Positions 48,989 through 61,765 of a stretch of DNA of 64,000 nucleotides are shown here, piece by piece (the first letter of the stretch is position 1; every line of letters begins with the position of its first letter). This stretch comes from Callaeas wilsoni (taxonomy: Eukaryota; Chordata; Aves; Passeriformes; Callaeidae): contig VWPU01014912.1 in NCBI GenBank assembly GCA_013398955.1, positions 496,001 through 560,000 on the forward strand, written 5' to 3'. Position numbers and translations under genes: made by a program. The notes beneath the pieces are model-generated. The model was not told the DNA's origin. It saw nothing but the letters and a program-made list of their open reading frames with translations, and searched no databases.

Positions 48989-51900
48989 AAATTCATGTTA
49001 TAGTGTTCACTGAACCCTAGTGGTCATTGCATTGCCACAGCTGGACATGGAATGTCATCAATATCTGGTCCAAGAGAGATCCTTGGTTCAGACCCCAACT
49101 GGAATATAATAGCCCATGTTTGTGAAGAGAGCAGCTATATGCAACCTGCCTGTGGTCCCAGATGCATAACAAATACTGAAGCATGCCCAGAAAGAGTTTG
49201 GGGAACAAGAGTTTACTTAGACCTCAGTCTAACTGTTGTACCATAGGATGAAATCCAGTGCCTGGGAATGTTTCTCTGTTACAGGTTTGTTGGTATACAC
49301 GTGACTATCATGATCAGCACGTAAGACATTAGATGACTTTTGAAAGCATGTCCTCCCTTACCTTGGAACCAGCAACCTACATGGATTTCGATATCCTTGC
49401 AGGATTTTCTATGGCATGAGCCAGGTGTTATCTACTGATCTCAGACCAAGATACTTAGAATTACAGTCTTCAATCTTCTGCATGATACCAATACTTTTCT
49501 AACCTCTGAGCAGTCTTTGGCTCAGTTTTTCTCTTTAGGGGTGTTTGTAAAGATTAAATCATTGCAACAAAGCTGTTGAAGATAAGAATCCTTTGTAATC
49601 CTTTTGCTTAACTGTAAAATAGGGGAAAAAAAAGTGTCAAACTGAATTTTGGTGACTGTTACATGTAACGATTTTGAGATTTTTGTCATAATTAAACCTT
49701 TATAAAATGTGAAATATTAAGATGTAAGTTTGGTATTTAAATGAACTCTGGAAAATGCTCAAGATAATATATCCTGAAAATTTCATGAAAATACTCTATA
49801 GACTTCTGGCCACAGTTGGCTTATATAGGCCATAATTTTTCCTTAGATGACAGCCTTTTCTATGTCTTCCTCGACTTTTTTATCCTTTTAGTTTCCCATT
49901 TATCTGCCTGTCTCAGCTCTGTCATCTCTTGGCTACACCATAACTTTTTCCTACTGAATCCTTCAAAGCCTGAAGGCACAATATGGAATAAGAGTTACTA
50001 CTTTCCTGTGTCTCTAGCTCTGTGATTGTCATTCTTCACTTTGCTTTCAGGGGTGGAAATTCCAAGATTTGCCCTTGACTCTGAGGTTATTTTTTTTCCT
50101 CTCACAGCTTTTCAGCCAGTTTCCACACGTAGAGCTTTCTCTGGAGTGCTGCCAGAAGTTATCTTTATCCCATCACCCCCCTGCTGTTGCCAAAACCCTT
50201 ACTCATATGCCAATTGCAATTCAGTCATTTATAATCTCTCTTAATTTCTTGTACGCACATTTTACAGAGTAATGCCAAGCTACTGTCAAAGAACATCCAT
50301 TTCCAATCCATAAGCACCATCACTGCTATCCCCATGATCTTAGATCCACCCTCTTGTTGTCATGAAATAACTAGGCTCTACACTAGCTAGAATGCAAGAA
50401 TCAGACACAAGGGTTGAACAGGAGTAATGAAAGGAACATTTTGATCAGATACTAAACTAGTGGACTTTATGCCTTCATAATTTTAAATTTTTTACCATAT
50501 CCACAAGTCAGTTGTCAGTCACCAGGTCATAACCAGCTTGGGTCAATACCTCCTTCTAGAAGCCATATTTGTCACAGTTTAAAACCACAACAAAAATCTT
50601 TTTTAAGTTGGAAATGTGTGTTAAAAATATCAATGCCTGATGCTGAGATCATCCCAGTGTCTGACAGTACCTGCCACCTGGTGGAAAGGTTTCTTAGTTG
50701 CATTTTTCTCTTGATTGATTTGGTTAAATGTTTCTGGGAGAATCCCTAGTTTTCTAAATGTGCAGTGCAACCCAGAAAGGCTAAATTGCAACTAGCTGAG
50801 AAAGGCTAGAACGAACTTGCTGAATTACCTTCCAGACATAGCAGTTGGGACCCCATGACAACACAGACTGGGAAATCTGCTCAAGATAACTGATGGTTAC
50901 TCACAGTAGGCTTCATGGTGCCACTGCTACCCTGAAGCCTGGATTGTCTTAAAGCTGGCTTGAGCCTGTTTCCATAAGTCAGTCACTCCATTTTAGACTT
51001 ACTATAAATCTGTCTTGTGCTAATTTAAAACAGATTGTCCTGTGGCTGTTTGAATTGTGACAACAGTGGGTGTTATGTCCTTATTGATTTGAGCACTGTT
51101 GCTCACTCTGTTTGTGCTCTATTCCGTGAAATGGGAAGGATGGCAATGTGAGTGAAGGCCCTTTTCTGTGTATGGGGTATATTCTCTTCTGTACTTCTTC
51201 TGCAGTAAATACCATGGTGAGCAATTGCCACTGCTATGAAAGGTGCTGTGTAAAGATGAAGGTCTGTTGAGAATGAGGGTCACGCTGCATCTTGAAAAGT
51301 TGACTTCAGGCCTTCAGGCAGATGAGGGGCTTAGAGATTTCAGGCTCCAGTTACTATGCTCCATTATGTCTAAAAAAAGATTTTGTATCTGATTGTGAGC
51401 CATACAGATATGAGAGATACAGCTTGAGGCAAGGGCATTTTTAGTTTCTGGATTGTGATAAGGACTTTTTTAGCAACATTCTAAATATACAAATTCTGCA
51501 TTTCATCCAGTAACTCCTGAAGGTAAAACATATAAGCTATTCTGAGAGCAGATTCAAAACCTCAAGATGGACATTTCTCAGGTAAAAGTGTTGCCTATCC
51601 TTGGGATGCAAAGCTATACTTCATCTTGCCTTCTTTTATTTGACCTATTGCATTCCTGATTGCAGTGTGGTACAGATTAAACAGCACAGATAGAAGGTGT
51701 CCCTCTTTCCACATCAGTCCAAACTCAGTTTTACCTCTAACCTACCTAAAATTAATACTCGCTTTTGGACTGGAAGGTCCTGAGATTTATTTTGCAAAGG
51801 AGCTGCCTAAGCCATGAGGAAAGTATGAGAAACACCTCTTCTTCTTGATCTCACCCTACTGCTACTACTGGCACTAATGACAGTGACAGTAAACGCTGCT

Positions 51901-54900
51901 ACTACTAAAAGTTTCTTGGTTTTGTCTCTGAATCACTAGAAAACTTGGTGCTTTCAGTTTGCAGGGGCTGAAGAACACAGTTGTGCTGCCTGAGCTTCAG
52001 ATATTTAGGCAAGTAGGTGAATGAAGAACTGCTTACAGAGTAACTCAAGGTAGCTCCTAAATTTAATTGAATTCCAGAATTTCACTTCAGATGACAACAT
52101 TGGCACTTCAAATCGTCTTACCGGAGGCAGTAGTCAAGTTTGTAAGTATTAAAACAGTTGATAGACCTAGGAATCTTTAAAAAAATCTGTTTCCACTGAG
52201 ATTTATGAATCCAAAATAAAATTATGCTGCTAAATCCCATGTAAGATCTAACCTGAAAATTGTGGGAATGATGTGCTGAACAGCAGAATTGGATCTTGAC
52301 TTGAATTTGAGGCCAGAGGCATAACAAGCTACCTCCCTCCCCAGATACTTTCTGGGGTGAAGACATCCAAAGTCTGTCACAACACTGCAACCCAAAAGAT
52401 AAAAGCAAGGCTTTTTTTATATTGCACCCACTCAAATGTCAGTCAGGGAGCCTCTTGTGAAACAGCTCTATCATCCTACACTGAAAAGAGGTGTCAGGTA
52501 GCAGTACCTTGCTACAGAGTTGTTCATTTTTTTCAGCAAGTTTCCTTGATTGTGAACGAATGGAAAACCTTGACTTCCTGATTTGTCGCAACAATACTAC
52601 AAGTAAAATAAAAATTTTCCTCTTCAGCCTGTGAATGTTGAAGTATTTGTAAGATTATTCATGTGACAAAATGAAGCTCTCTACCTTGAATGTTCCTCTG
52701 CTGAGAGCTATATAATCTATGCTTCCTTTGTATTTTAATTTTTTGGGAAAAAAATAAGGAGAAAAGAAGCTTATATAAAAAAAAAAAATTCCACAACCAA
52801 TTTACAGATTGACCTAGGACTGTCCTTCTTGGCTATCATTATAAATATCTAGCAGCTAAAGAGTTTGTTTTCTTTTTTTTTTTATCAGCACAAAGTGATA
52901 AATGTCTACATGGGTAATCAGACTCACTGTGACAAATAAAATTTGCTTCCCAATTTCAGCTGGATTCACTTAGTTTTAACTGTCCCTATAACTTAAATTA
53001 TACTTTTATTGATGTTTAAAACTCTTATCAGAAAAAACAAGGAAGAAAGATTACTCAAATAAATTCATCCTGGTAGAAATTCCATGAAGATTTTTTGGTT
53101 TTAATTGCTAAATCTGAGCCTCTCTTTGCTTGTGTCTTTACTTAGCCTTACTTAGGAGATGTCCTAAAGTACTCCTCTTACTTTGTAGGTGGTTTAAGTT
53201 TATCATTTCCATACTACAGTTAAGGGCAAGTCCCTTACTTCCTTCTGTCCTATCGAAACCAGGTTCTTCAAAAGCTGGGATATTTTAGTATTATTTTTTT
53301 GTGTTGATTAGGTATTGAGTAAAGCGCTTAATAGTTGTAATATGGGCATTTTCCTGCTGTGGATGCAAACTGAGGTCTTGGGAGTGCAAGTTTGCACCTT
53401 TAGTCCTTGTGGAAGGATAGTTTGTTTCCCCGTCAAAAGGGCTGTGTGTACCATCACTGGCAAAATCAAAAGCTCCAAGTAAACACAGATTTTCCCTTGT
53501 TTTTATCATGCTTGTGCAGGTACAAATTTAACACAAGATTTTCACCACAGTGTACCTTCAGGATGCAAATGGAAAACTCTTCAGAAAATTAAATGAGGGA
53601 GATGCCTAGTCGAAATGGAAGTTTTCAGAGGTATGTGTTAGCATCCATTGATTTTTCAAAGTAGTTAATCTCTGCAGAAAGATTGGGTTGCTGCTTCATT
53701 TTCATTAAGAGTTATCTAAAGATCACCTGAACCTTTGAAACTTTACATAATAAAGGAAAAGAGGAGACATGCAAGAAGCAGAAATGCAGAGAATGTGTCT
53801 TGCAATGTGATAAACAGGAAAGAGAAGTAAATATATTTTAAAATTCCTCAGTAAGTGACTTCTCTACTTATTCAGGAAGTCAATATCCGTAGAATCAGGC
53901 AGCTTATTAAGCTGTATTAAAGGCTGAAAAGAAGAAATCTAAACAAAGTTGAGTGTGACTTAGGTCTTTGTGTATGGGATGACAGAAATAAAGAAGCAAA
54001 AGATCGCAGAAGAAAGAAGTGCTTGATCTTCAGGAATGATGAATGACAACAAAACAGAAAGAAGGACTTACACACTGAAGTCAATGGCACAGCCTGCACC
54101 TTGAAAAATTAAGCCAAGGAACAGAGAAGCTCTGGGGGAAATTTGCAGATGTTGACCTCCTAAAGAAGAAGAAAGCAGAAGGGACAAGAACAGAGAAAAT
54201 TAAAACAGAGGAGAATACAGAATTGAAGACAAGTTCAAAGTTAATTTTATTAGAACTACCTTGGCATTTCATTTTCATCTCAATGAATGTTGACCATGTT
54301 TGCTAGTGCTGAATTTCACCTACTGCCATGAAGCCACTCCTTTTGTGGGAGACAACTGCTTGGAGAAAACACCGTGTTTGCTGCATTGTGTAAATGCTAA
54401 CTCAGCAAGGTAACAACAGTAGAGGCTACTGCAGTGTAGATGATGAGTATTAATGTGTTTATATATTTGAGGGTACCATATGATTCTTTCCATCTCAAGA
54501 CAGACTAGTGCCATGTTAATACTCCTTTCTCATTCTTTGTCCATTCCTTACATCACCTGGGCCTATGAAACTGATCCAGCATGACTGAGACAGAAGAATC
54601 TTTCACTTCACAACCATTAATTTTGTTTTATTTCACTTTAAGTGATTTCTAATCCACTGCAAGACTATGCTCCTTACCCTGTGGAGATTTATTCTCTCTG
54701 AGAGCTCCTTATGAAGAAGTATCAAAGTAAATTATGTCCACTGAGTCACCTTTATGTACTGTTTTATTAACTTTTTCAAGGAATCTGAACAGGTCAGAGG
54801 TGCACTATTTTTTTTTTTTAAGAACTTATGATCTTATTCTCTAAATACTGTTCTACTCTTTCCTTAATCAACACTCTACCATTTCCTCATTTCCAATTTG

Positions 54901-55149
54901 CACCTTAGCTGAGGTAGTTTATGTTCCAATATGTTCACAGGTAGGATTTCCAAATATTTAAATTGAGCTTTGTGATTTCCTTTCATTTCCTGACCCAAAG
55001 ATATGACATATTTTATATGCATTAAAAATGTAAAGGATCTAATTTCACAGCAGGAAAATTCCATTTTAACAGGAATTATTGGCTTGACCAATTTTTCCAC
55101 TGAGAATCACTGTATTCACTGGAGAAACATGACCTCCAATTCATAAACC

Positions 55150-56430
55150 AACAGATTCATAGACAGGTTACCTGGAGGAGGCTTCTGAGCTCACATTCCT
55201 GCTAGAAACAGTGACAGTGTCCCTATGACTAGGCATGGCACACCCTGTGACTTTGCCTAGTAGAATCTTCAAGTCCTCCAAGCATGGACATTTCAGAGCC
55301 TCTGTGGATAACTTGTTCCAGTTCTGTACCACCTTCCAAGTGATTTTTTTCTTTTAAACTAATACCTGATCTGAACCTCTTAAGTTACAGTGTGTGGCTG
55401 TTATTCCATTATACTTTGTTTTGCCACCTTTCATTTACAGGAAGAGTCTGGGTTGATTTGTCTGAAACTTCCCTCCATGTAGTTCTTGGCCAGTGTTAGA
55501 TTCACCTATTTGACTCTATTTTCTAGACTAAACAAGACCAGGTATTGTTACCTCTGAACCAAGCAAATGCCCTTTGCTGCTGCTGAACCTCACAACCTCT
55601 TTCCACATTACTTTTTGAGCTGGACCGAGTACTGATCTCTGTGAAATCTCACCAGGGCTGGGAAGCGAATGACAGTTTACTTTGACCTGGTGACTGTACT
55701 TTTCTATGTGCAGCATTTCCATTTTCTGGTGAAAACACATTCAGTGGCTCATATTCCACCTTAGAGACCATTGCAATCACCAAGCATTTTCAGTGGAGCC
55801 ATTACTCTGTCAGGCTCTTGCCATCGTGTCTGGATGCTTAGTATTACTCTGCCGTATGAACTTTCCACCTTTTCTTACTGAATCTAATACTCTATTGTTA
55901 CATTATTCCTCAAGTTTGTCTAGGTCACTCTGGCTGGAAGATTTGACCTTTGCTTTGAGCCTCTCTCCAAGTTTATAGTCACCTGAAAATTTGCTAAAAG
56001 TACACTAGATAGTTGTCAAGGTCTTTGATGAAGGTGTTGAACAATATGGGACATAGCACTGAACTGTAGGATGCTCTGCTCATTGCTGTCAGCCAGCCGC
56101 ACGGTGATCTCCATTCTTTGACTCTAGTGATCCAATAAATTTTTCCTCACCTTACAGTCATCAACCCTATATTTCCTCAGCTTACAAATGAAAATGCAGT
56201 GGGAAACAATATCAGAGAAAGTTTTTGATTTGCATGCATGAAATAAAAATATTAGAACAAGATAGTTCCCTTGCATCATTTCCTATAAGCCTCAATAACT
56301 GACATTTCTTTTTGTTATGCCATCTCAAGAAACAGTTAACTACATTCCCCAGTTTAATACCTTGAATATTGTCAAGATAAACCTCCTTTCTGTTTTGTTT
56401 TTTTTTTTTCTTTTGAGAATCAGATCCTGG
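55150..56430 (-). pseudogene. Ancient CR1 LINE relic spanning 3' UTR and ORF2 end
   Basis: Reverse-complement landmarks in the right order: 'attcatagacaggttacctg' (tail side), 'cctccaagcatggacatttc', 'aacttgttccagttctgtac', 'ttctagactaaacaagacca', 'aagtttgtctaggtcactct', 'gatgaaggtgttgaacaata', 'ggacatagcactgaactgta' and 'aaacaatatcagagaaagtt'. The spacing follows the CR1 ORF2 end to 3' UTR, but almost every block has many substitutions and no frame is intact. It is much older than the neighbouring avian copies and belongs to the amniote-wide CR1 layer. Limits are approximate. Confidence 0.8.
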
Positions 56431-57537
56431 CCACCACAGATTTTGGGCTCTTCTAACATGCTAACTCCTGTGGGATGATTTACGTGTCTCAGTGAACAAC
56501 AAGACAAATGTAGCATGTATTCCTATGAATGTGTGCCCAGCAGCTCTCAAGTACTGCAGGATACAGAATTTCAGTTCCTCATAGAGTCTGCGGTGTCTTC
56601 TCATCCTGATCAAAACTCCCTTCCCCTTCCACTGCTGGGGCACGAAGCAGATGCTGTTTGTAGATGGGTGTCCACAAAGGACATGTAACAGACATTCACT
56701 GAAGACATCCCAGAGTTTTTCTTTAAGGACCTTCTTAAAGTTTCCTTTCTACAACCAACCACTTAAACTTGAGACTCAGTATCTATTTCTCTCTCTCTGT
56801 AGATCCAGTCTAGATTGATCACTGGATTTGGCATTAACCTGGTGAAGTTGAGGGCGGTGGGCAGTATGAGCATGGACATACAATAAAACTTACTTTTCAA
56901 AGTAACCACACTAAAATGCTTTTAAACTACATAAAAAAGAAATCAGAAATTGACTGAATTGTTTCTCCTTTAGGTTTGTTTGTTTGGTTTTTTTCTCCTA
57001 ATACAAACCATTTAAACTTCTACTTAAACATAGGAGCCACATCCACTAAACTAGACAAAAAATATTTACAGCGTGCTTTACTTGCTCTCTCGGTCATATC
57101 TGTGACCTTGAAACTGTAAGCACAATATATGAGGCAGGCAGACACCATTTCTGATTTTCTGCAATACTGGACAAAGTGCTACTTATGCTGAACACCGAAT
57201 CCTCCTTCAAATGTTAGCCCACATTGCTCCTAACTGGCACCAGTATTTCTGCAAAGGATGTCTCAGTTATTGACCACTGTGTTATCCTTATTCAGGATAT
57301 TGTGCAATGTTCTCAGGCGAAACACAATTTTACAGGAAAAAGATACCAAGACCAAATATCTGAGACAAAACTAGATTTTTCCAGGAACTTTTATGCATGT
57401 GCAAAGGCTGGTAGATCTGACACCCATTTTAAGAAGCTGCCTAGCATGTAACAGCTGACACACTGTGACCATCACTTATCCCCCACCAAAATACAAGCAT
57501 GATAATATGAAGTAAAGAGAAGTAAAGAGGTTATTGT
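56431..57537. other. Unique non-coding sequence
   Basis: No gene or repeat recognised apart from a small duplication (gaagtaaagag twice) at about 57510-57531, just upstream of the next CR1 copy. Confidence 0.6.
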
Positions 57538-57952
57538 AGGGATGAAACACGTCTCCTGTGAGGAAAGACTGAGTCAGAGTTGCTCAGCCTGGAGAAGAGA
57601 AGGCTCTGGGAACCTCATATAGGACCTTCCAGTACTTAAAGAGTCTACAAGAGTGCTGGAGAGGGACTTTTGAGCAGGACACAGTGAAAGGAAAAGGGAT
57701 AATGAGTAAAAACTAAAAAAAGGTATGTTTAGGCTGGATATTAGGAAGAAATTCTTCACTGTGAGGGTGGTGAGACACTGGCACATGTTGCCCAGAGAAG
57801 TTGTGGGTACTCCATCCCTGGCAGTGTTCAAGGTCAGGTTGAATGGGGCTTAGAGAAAGGTGTGCAGAAGGTGTGCCTGCCCGTGGCAGGGGGTGTTGAA
57901 ACTAGATGATCTTTAAGGTCACTTCCAACTCAAAACCTTCTATGATTCTGTA
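57538..57952 (+). mobile_element. CR1 LINE 3' end, about 415 bp
   Basis: Sense CR1: 'acacgtctcctgtgaggaaa', 'ctcagcctggagaagagaag', 'ggctggatattaggaagaaa', 'ttcttcactgtgagggtggt', 'tgttgcccagagaagttgtg', 'ctgcccgtggcagggggtgt' and the tail 'ccttctatgattctg'. It reaches the last codons of ORF2 and the whole 3' UTR, with moderate divergence and a small gap before 'gggataatg'. Confidence 0.95.
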
Positions 57953-58490
57953 AAGAAGTAGAGAAGGCAGACATGTAAAGGTCAAAAGGCTCTTGCTTCC
58001 CTATGAACTTGAATAAGAACTTAGTGGGGTAAGATAATCTTGCTCCTGGTGTATACATTCCTCAAAACCTGATGTTCAAAAACTTGTTTCAGTTCCTAAA
58101 AATATATTCTGCTTACATCCTTCACTCTCGCTGCACATATATCCACAGAAACAGAGTCCAAGCCAATGGCAGCATTATCTCTGAGAGCTGGAGCTCAGCT
58201 TAGCATTCCAGCACTTGAAAATGAAAAGTAGTGAGTGTAATTAGTTGGAACAATACTTAACAAATGCCCTGTACATTCATAATCCTATGCAAACACCAAG
58301 ATGACTGCATCCCCACAGTAACTCTGATGACTTTAGTATACTTAAAATGGATTCAGCTCATCAAGAGAAATGCTAGACATGTCTCATTCTTTAAATATAT
58401 TCATTTCCCTTTGAAATTGATTTAATGAGGAGGCTGATTTAACCTATACAATCAACAGAATCAGACTTTAAAATTTCATACTATATTACA

Positions 58491-58563
58491 TTATATATAT
58501 GTATATATATGCATGCACAAGCACATGCACATCTATATTTGTGTATAAACATATATATAGATA
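58491..58563. repeat. Degenerate (TA)n/(CATG) rich block
   Basis: tatatatatgtatatatat is followed by gcatgcacaagcacatgcac and another tatata segment: an interrupted alternating purine-pyrimidine tract. Confidence 0.8.
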
Positions 58564-58810
58564 GAAACTGGTTCTGCTCTTTTGTCACCCCTGGTCATTT
58601 TTCACAGAAGACAGTTAAGAAAAACAATTCAGGAATCCTATGCTTCCTTAAAAAAAGAGTATACTATGGACTTCCTATTAAAGGTTGATGACATCTGAGA
58701 CCCTAAGTGTTATCAGGGATTTCTGTAGAAAAAAAGAAGAGGGTAGTTGCAAAAGGCAGTGATAGGTATTGTATTCTTATCAGATTATGTATATATTATA
58801 TTATATTACA

Positions 58811-58848
58811 ATTAGATTAGATTAGATTAGATTAGATTAGATTAGATT
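58811..58848. repeat. (TTAGA)n pentanucleotide array
   Basis: About seven and a half perfect TTAGA units with no interruption, directly downstream of ttata-rich DNA. Perfect units suggest recent slippage and likely length polymorphism. Confidence 0.93.
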
Positions 58849-60369
58849 ATATTTTCACCCTCACCAAACAAGCAAAATGAATACTCTCCCATTGATTACA
58901 ATTATATATCCCATTCTGTATTTGAAAGAAAAGCAGGTTAGGATTTACTGCAATGTGTGTGAAGAGTATTTAGAAACTGCTTTCATTGTGGGGAAAATTG
59001 TAGTAGCTTGTTTTTTCTACTTACTTAATTTTTGTACTAAGACTGAATGATTTTAATTTCTTTCCAGAGGAATAAGAAATTTGTGACAAGAGTAGATTTT
59101 GAAGCAAAGCAATTTGAATTTTATAATTACTAGGTAGTAAGAGAAGGGGTAAAAGTTCAGGAAGTCTTCATTGGAGGCTGTGTGTGCTGATTAAGTTAGG
59201 ACACAATTGCTGAGAAGCATTAGCTGGTTTCTGTGGGATGCGTGCAAATTTCAAGCAGATGTGCAAAATGCAATTTTTCAGATTGTTACTGTATAAATCA
59301 CCTTTGTATGCAATTCATTACCTCTATTCTCACTTTTTGCATAAGCCATATCTTATTTACAACACTAGTTTGCGCGTAGTAACCTAAAAATGTAATCTAA
59401 TACACGAGATCTATAGTCACTAAATGTCTCTTTTCCATTTGTGTTCTATTCACTGGTTTTTAAGAATAGCAGCATGCCTAGAGATGTGGAGAGGAAAATG
59501 ATAGCTGCCTGAAGCTATTTGAAAGGTTTTAGTTTAAAAAAAAAAGTTAAGAATTAATTTAGTGTAATACTAGATATGGCTATGAGTTATTGGATAAAAC
59601 TCAGAAGTGGAAAATAATGGCTGAGTATTGAGAGAAGTGGGAAAAGAAAACGAAGAAAGAGACTGAGACCTATTAATCTGTAGAGTAATCTCCAAAGGAG
59701 AATAATGTAAACCCCATTTCTTGACATTTAAAAGAGACTGAACAAAAGGTGAATAACTGTACATTAGGGAACAATACCACATTATCAAAGAGATTAACAA
59801 GTGATCTAACAGAGCTTTGCTGCCTGAGTGACTGTCCACAGGTACAAACTAATAAACTCTTATGGAAAGATCTCGTTCACTGCAAACATGACAGGACTTT
59901 TCTTAACTTTGATCAGAGGTATAGACCTGTCTTTTTAATGAAAAAATACTATAACCTTCCCCCAGTCCTTTTCTCCAACTTCTCTCTTTCCTGTATCTGC
60001 TGTGTCATGATCTCTTATCGCAATGTATCGGGGCAGAAAAAGGAGTAAACAACCTCAGGGAGTCAACCATCCTTCTGGTGAATCCCAAAACCGTAGCCAG
60101 AGCTCAAAACTGTAGTGACAGTAAAACAACATTGATGAGTAGCTGTACTACTAAAATTTTGTAAATATCTTTTTCTCACAAGTATTATTGTGTGAGTTTA
60201 GTGAATGGTCCATTCATGCTATATCCCTTACATCAACTGACAGGACATCCTATAAGAAGGATACCAAAATCTTCAGGGAATTCCTGAAAGTAATTTTATC
60301 TTCAGTGAAGGATTTGATCAATTCTCCTCAAAAGTATAAGAAATGGGACTTGATTATGGTGAGGATCTC

Positions 60370-60435
60370 TTTTTTTTTTTTTTTTTTTTGGTTTGGTTTG
60401 GTTTGGGTTGGTTTTGTTTTTTTTTTTTTTTTCCC
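60370..60435. repeat. Poly(T)-(GGTTT)n-poly(T)-C5 tract
   Basis: T20, then GGTTT/GGGTT units (60389-60412), then about T17 and five C. The 104-codon open frame over it encodes a Phe/Trp/Gly run and is an artefact. Confidence 0.92.
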
Positions 60436-60516
60436 CCTGCTCTATCAGGCTATCAGGCTGCTCTATAATTCCTTTTGCAAATTGCTCAAACTTCTCAGAT
60501 AAAACAGTTCATGATA

Positions 60517-61765
60517 TAGAATCATAGAATGGTATTGTTGGAAGAGACATTTAAAGGTCATCTAATCAAACCGCTCCTGCAATAAGGTGGGACACCTTCC
60601 ACCTTCTGACATTACTCAGCGCCCAGTCCATGCTGACCTGGAATGTTTGTAAGAATTGGGCATCTACTACTTCTCTGGGAAACCTGTTCCAGTGCCTCAC
60701 TATCTTAATTGCAAAAACTTCTTTCTTGTACTTAGGGTAAACCAACCCTTTTGTAGTTTAATCATTACCCCTTGTACAATCATACCAGGCTTTGTTAAAA
60801 AGTCTGTCCCCATTTTTCTAATAAACACTCTTTAAGTACAGAAATGCCCTCTCACAGCAGTTTTTCTCCAGGCTGAACAATCCCAGCTCTCTCAGCCTGT
60901 CTTCATAGGAGAGGTGCACCAGCCCTCTGGTCATTTTTGTGGCTCTCCTCTGGATCTTCTCCAAGTCCATGTCCTTCCTGTGCTGAGGACCTCAGAGCTG
61001 GACACAATAGTCCAGGTGGGCCTCATGAAAGCAGAGTCCTTTGACCTGGCTACATTTCTTTTGGTGTAGCCCAGGTTACAGTTGGCTTTTTGAGTTGTAA
61101 GAACACACTGTTGGCCCATGTCCAGTTTTCATCTCCCCCCCGTGTTGATAGTGGGGATTGCACCGACCCAGATGCAGAACCTTGCACTTGGCCTTGTTAA
61201 ACCTCACAAGGTTCCCATGAGTCCACTTCTCAAGCTTGTCCAAGCCCTTGTGGATGACATCCTGCCCCTCAGGTGTGTCAACCACACAACTCAGCTGTAC
61301 GTCATTTGCAAACTTGCTGAGGGGTGCCACTTGATCTCACTGTCTATACCACTGATGGAGATATTAAACATTACTGGGCCCAGTACAGATCCCTAGGGGA
61401 TGTCACTCATCACTAATCTCCATCTAGACATTGAGCCATTGACCACAACCCTCTGAATGTGACCATCCAACCAATTCAACATCCACTGAACAGTCCACCC
61501 ATCAAATCCCTCTCTCCACAATTTAGAGAGAAGGATGTTGCGGGGACCTTGTCAAAGACCTTACAGAAATCCAAGTATATGATAGCCACAGGTCTTCCCT
61601 TGCCTACTGATGTAGCCGCTCCACTGTAGAATGCCACTAGGCTGGTCAGGCTAGACTTGTCCTTGGTGAAGTTACATTGGCTGTCTCAAACCACTCTCCT
61701 GTTCTTCACATGCCTTAGCAGAACTTTTAGGAAGATGTGTTCCAATGAATCTCACAAATGTTTTC
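60517..61765 (-). pseudogene. CR1 LINE with ORF2 C-terminal remnant, longest young copy
   Basis: The copy starts at its 3' end with 'agaatcatagaatggtattg', then 'cttctctgggaaacctgttc', 'ccaggctgaacaatcccagc', 'cctctggtcatttttgtggc', 'caaacttgctgaggggtgcc', 'cccagtacagatccctaggg' and 'caaagaccttacagaaatcc', ending at about 61765. Read on the minus strand it keeps the distal part of ORF2. An 84-codon frame (61330-61076) contains LSKFANDVQLS and DKLEKWTHGNLVRFNKAKCKVLHLGR, the CR1 segment just after the reverse-transcriptase palm. The family's FADD is FAND here, removing one catalytic aspartate, and the frame breaks on both sides. Role when intact: reverse transcription for target-primed insertion. 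Confidence 0.95.

Larger units (their letters stand above)
44511..55149. other. Longest repeat-poor stretch of the window
   Basis: About 10.6 kb with no recognisable LINE or LTR copy and no gene I can support. It contains the (TG)n(TA)n tract at 48931-48988, a possible old relic at 45687-45781, a 14-bp duplication (ttcaaatcagca twice) near 46493-46520, T runs at 52870-52883 and 54808-54820, and scattered open frames of at most 105 codons without family resemblance. Confidence 0.55.
57953..60369. other. Unique AT-rich sequence with simple repeats
   Basis: No gene or dispersed repeat recognised. Holds the TA-rich block (58491-58563) and the pentamer array (58811-58848). Confidence 0.6.

Noticed and set aside
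60188..60502. 104-codon open frame ending in a Phe/Trp/Gly run
   Set aside because: Its second half is the poly(T)-(GGTTT)n tract, and the first half has no resemblance to a protein family.
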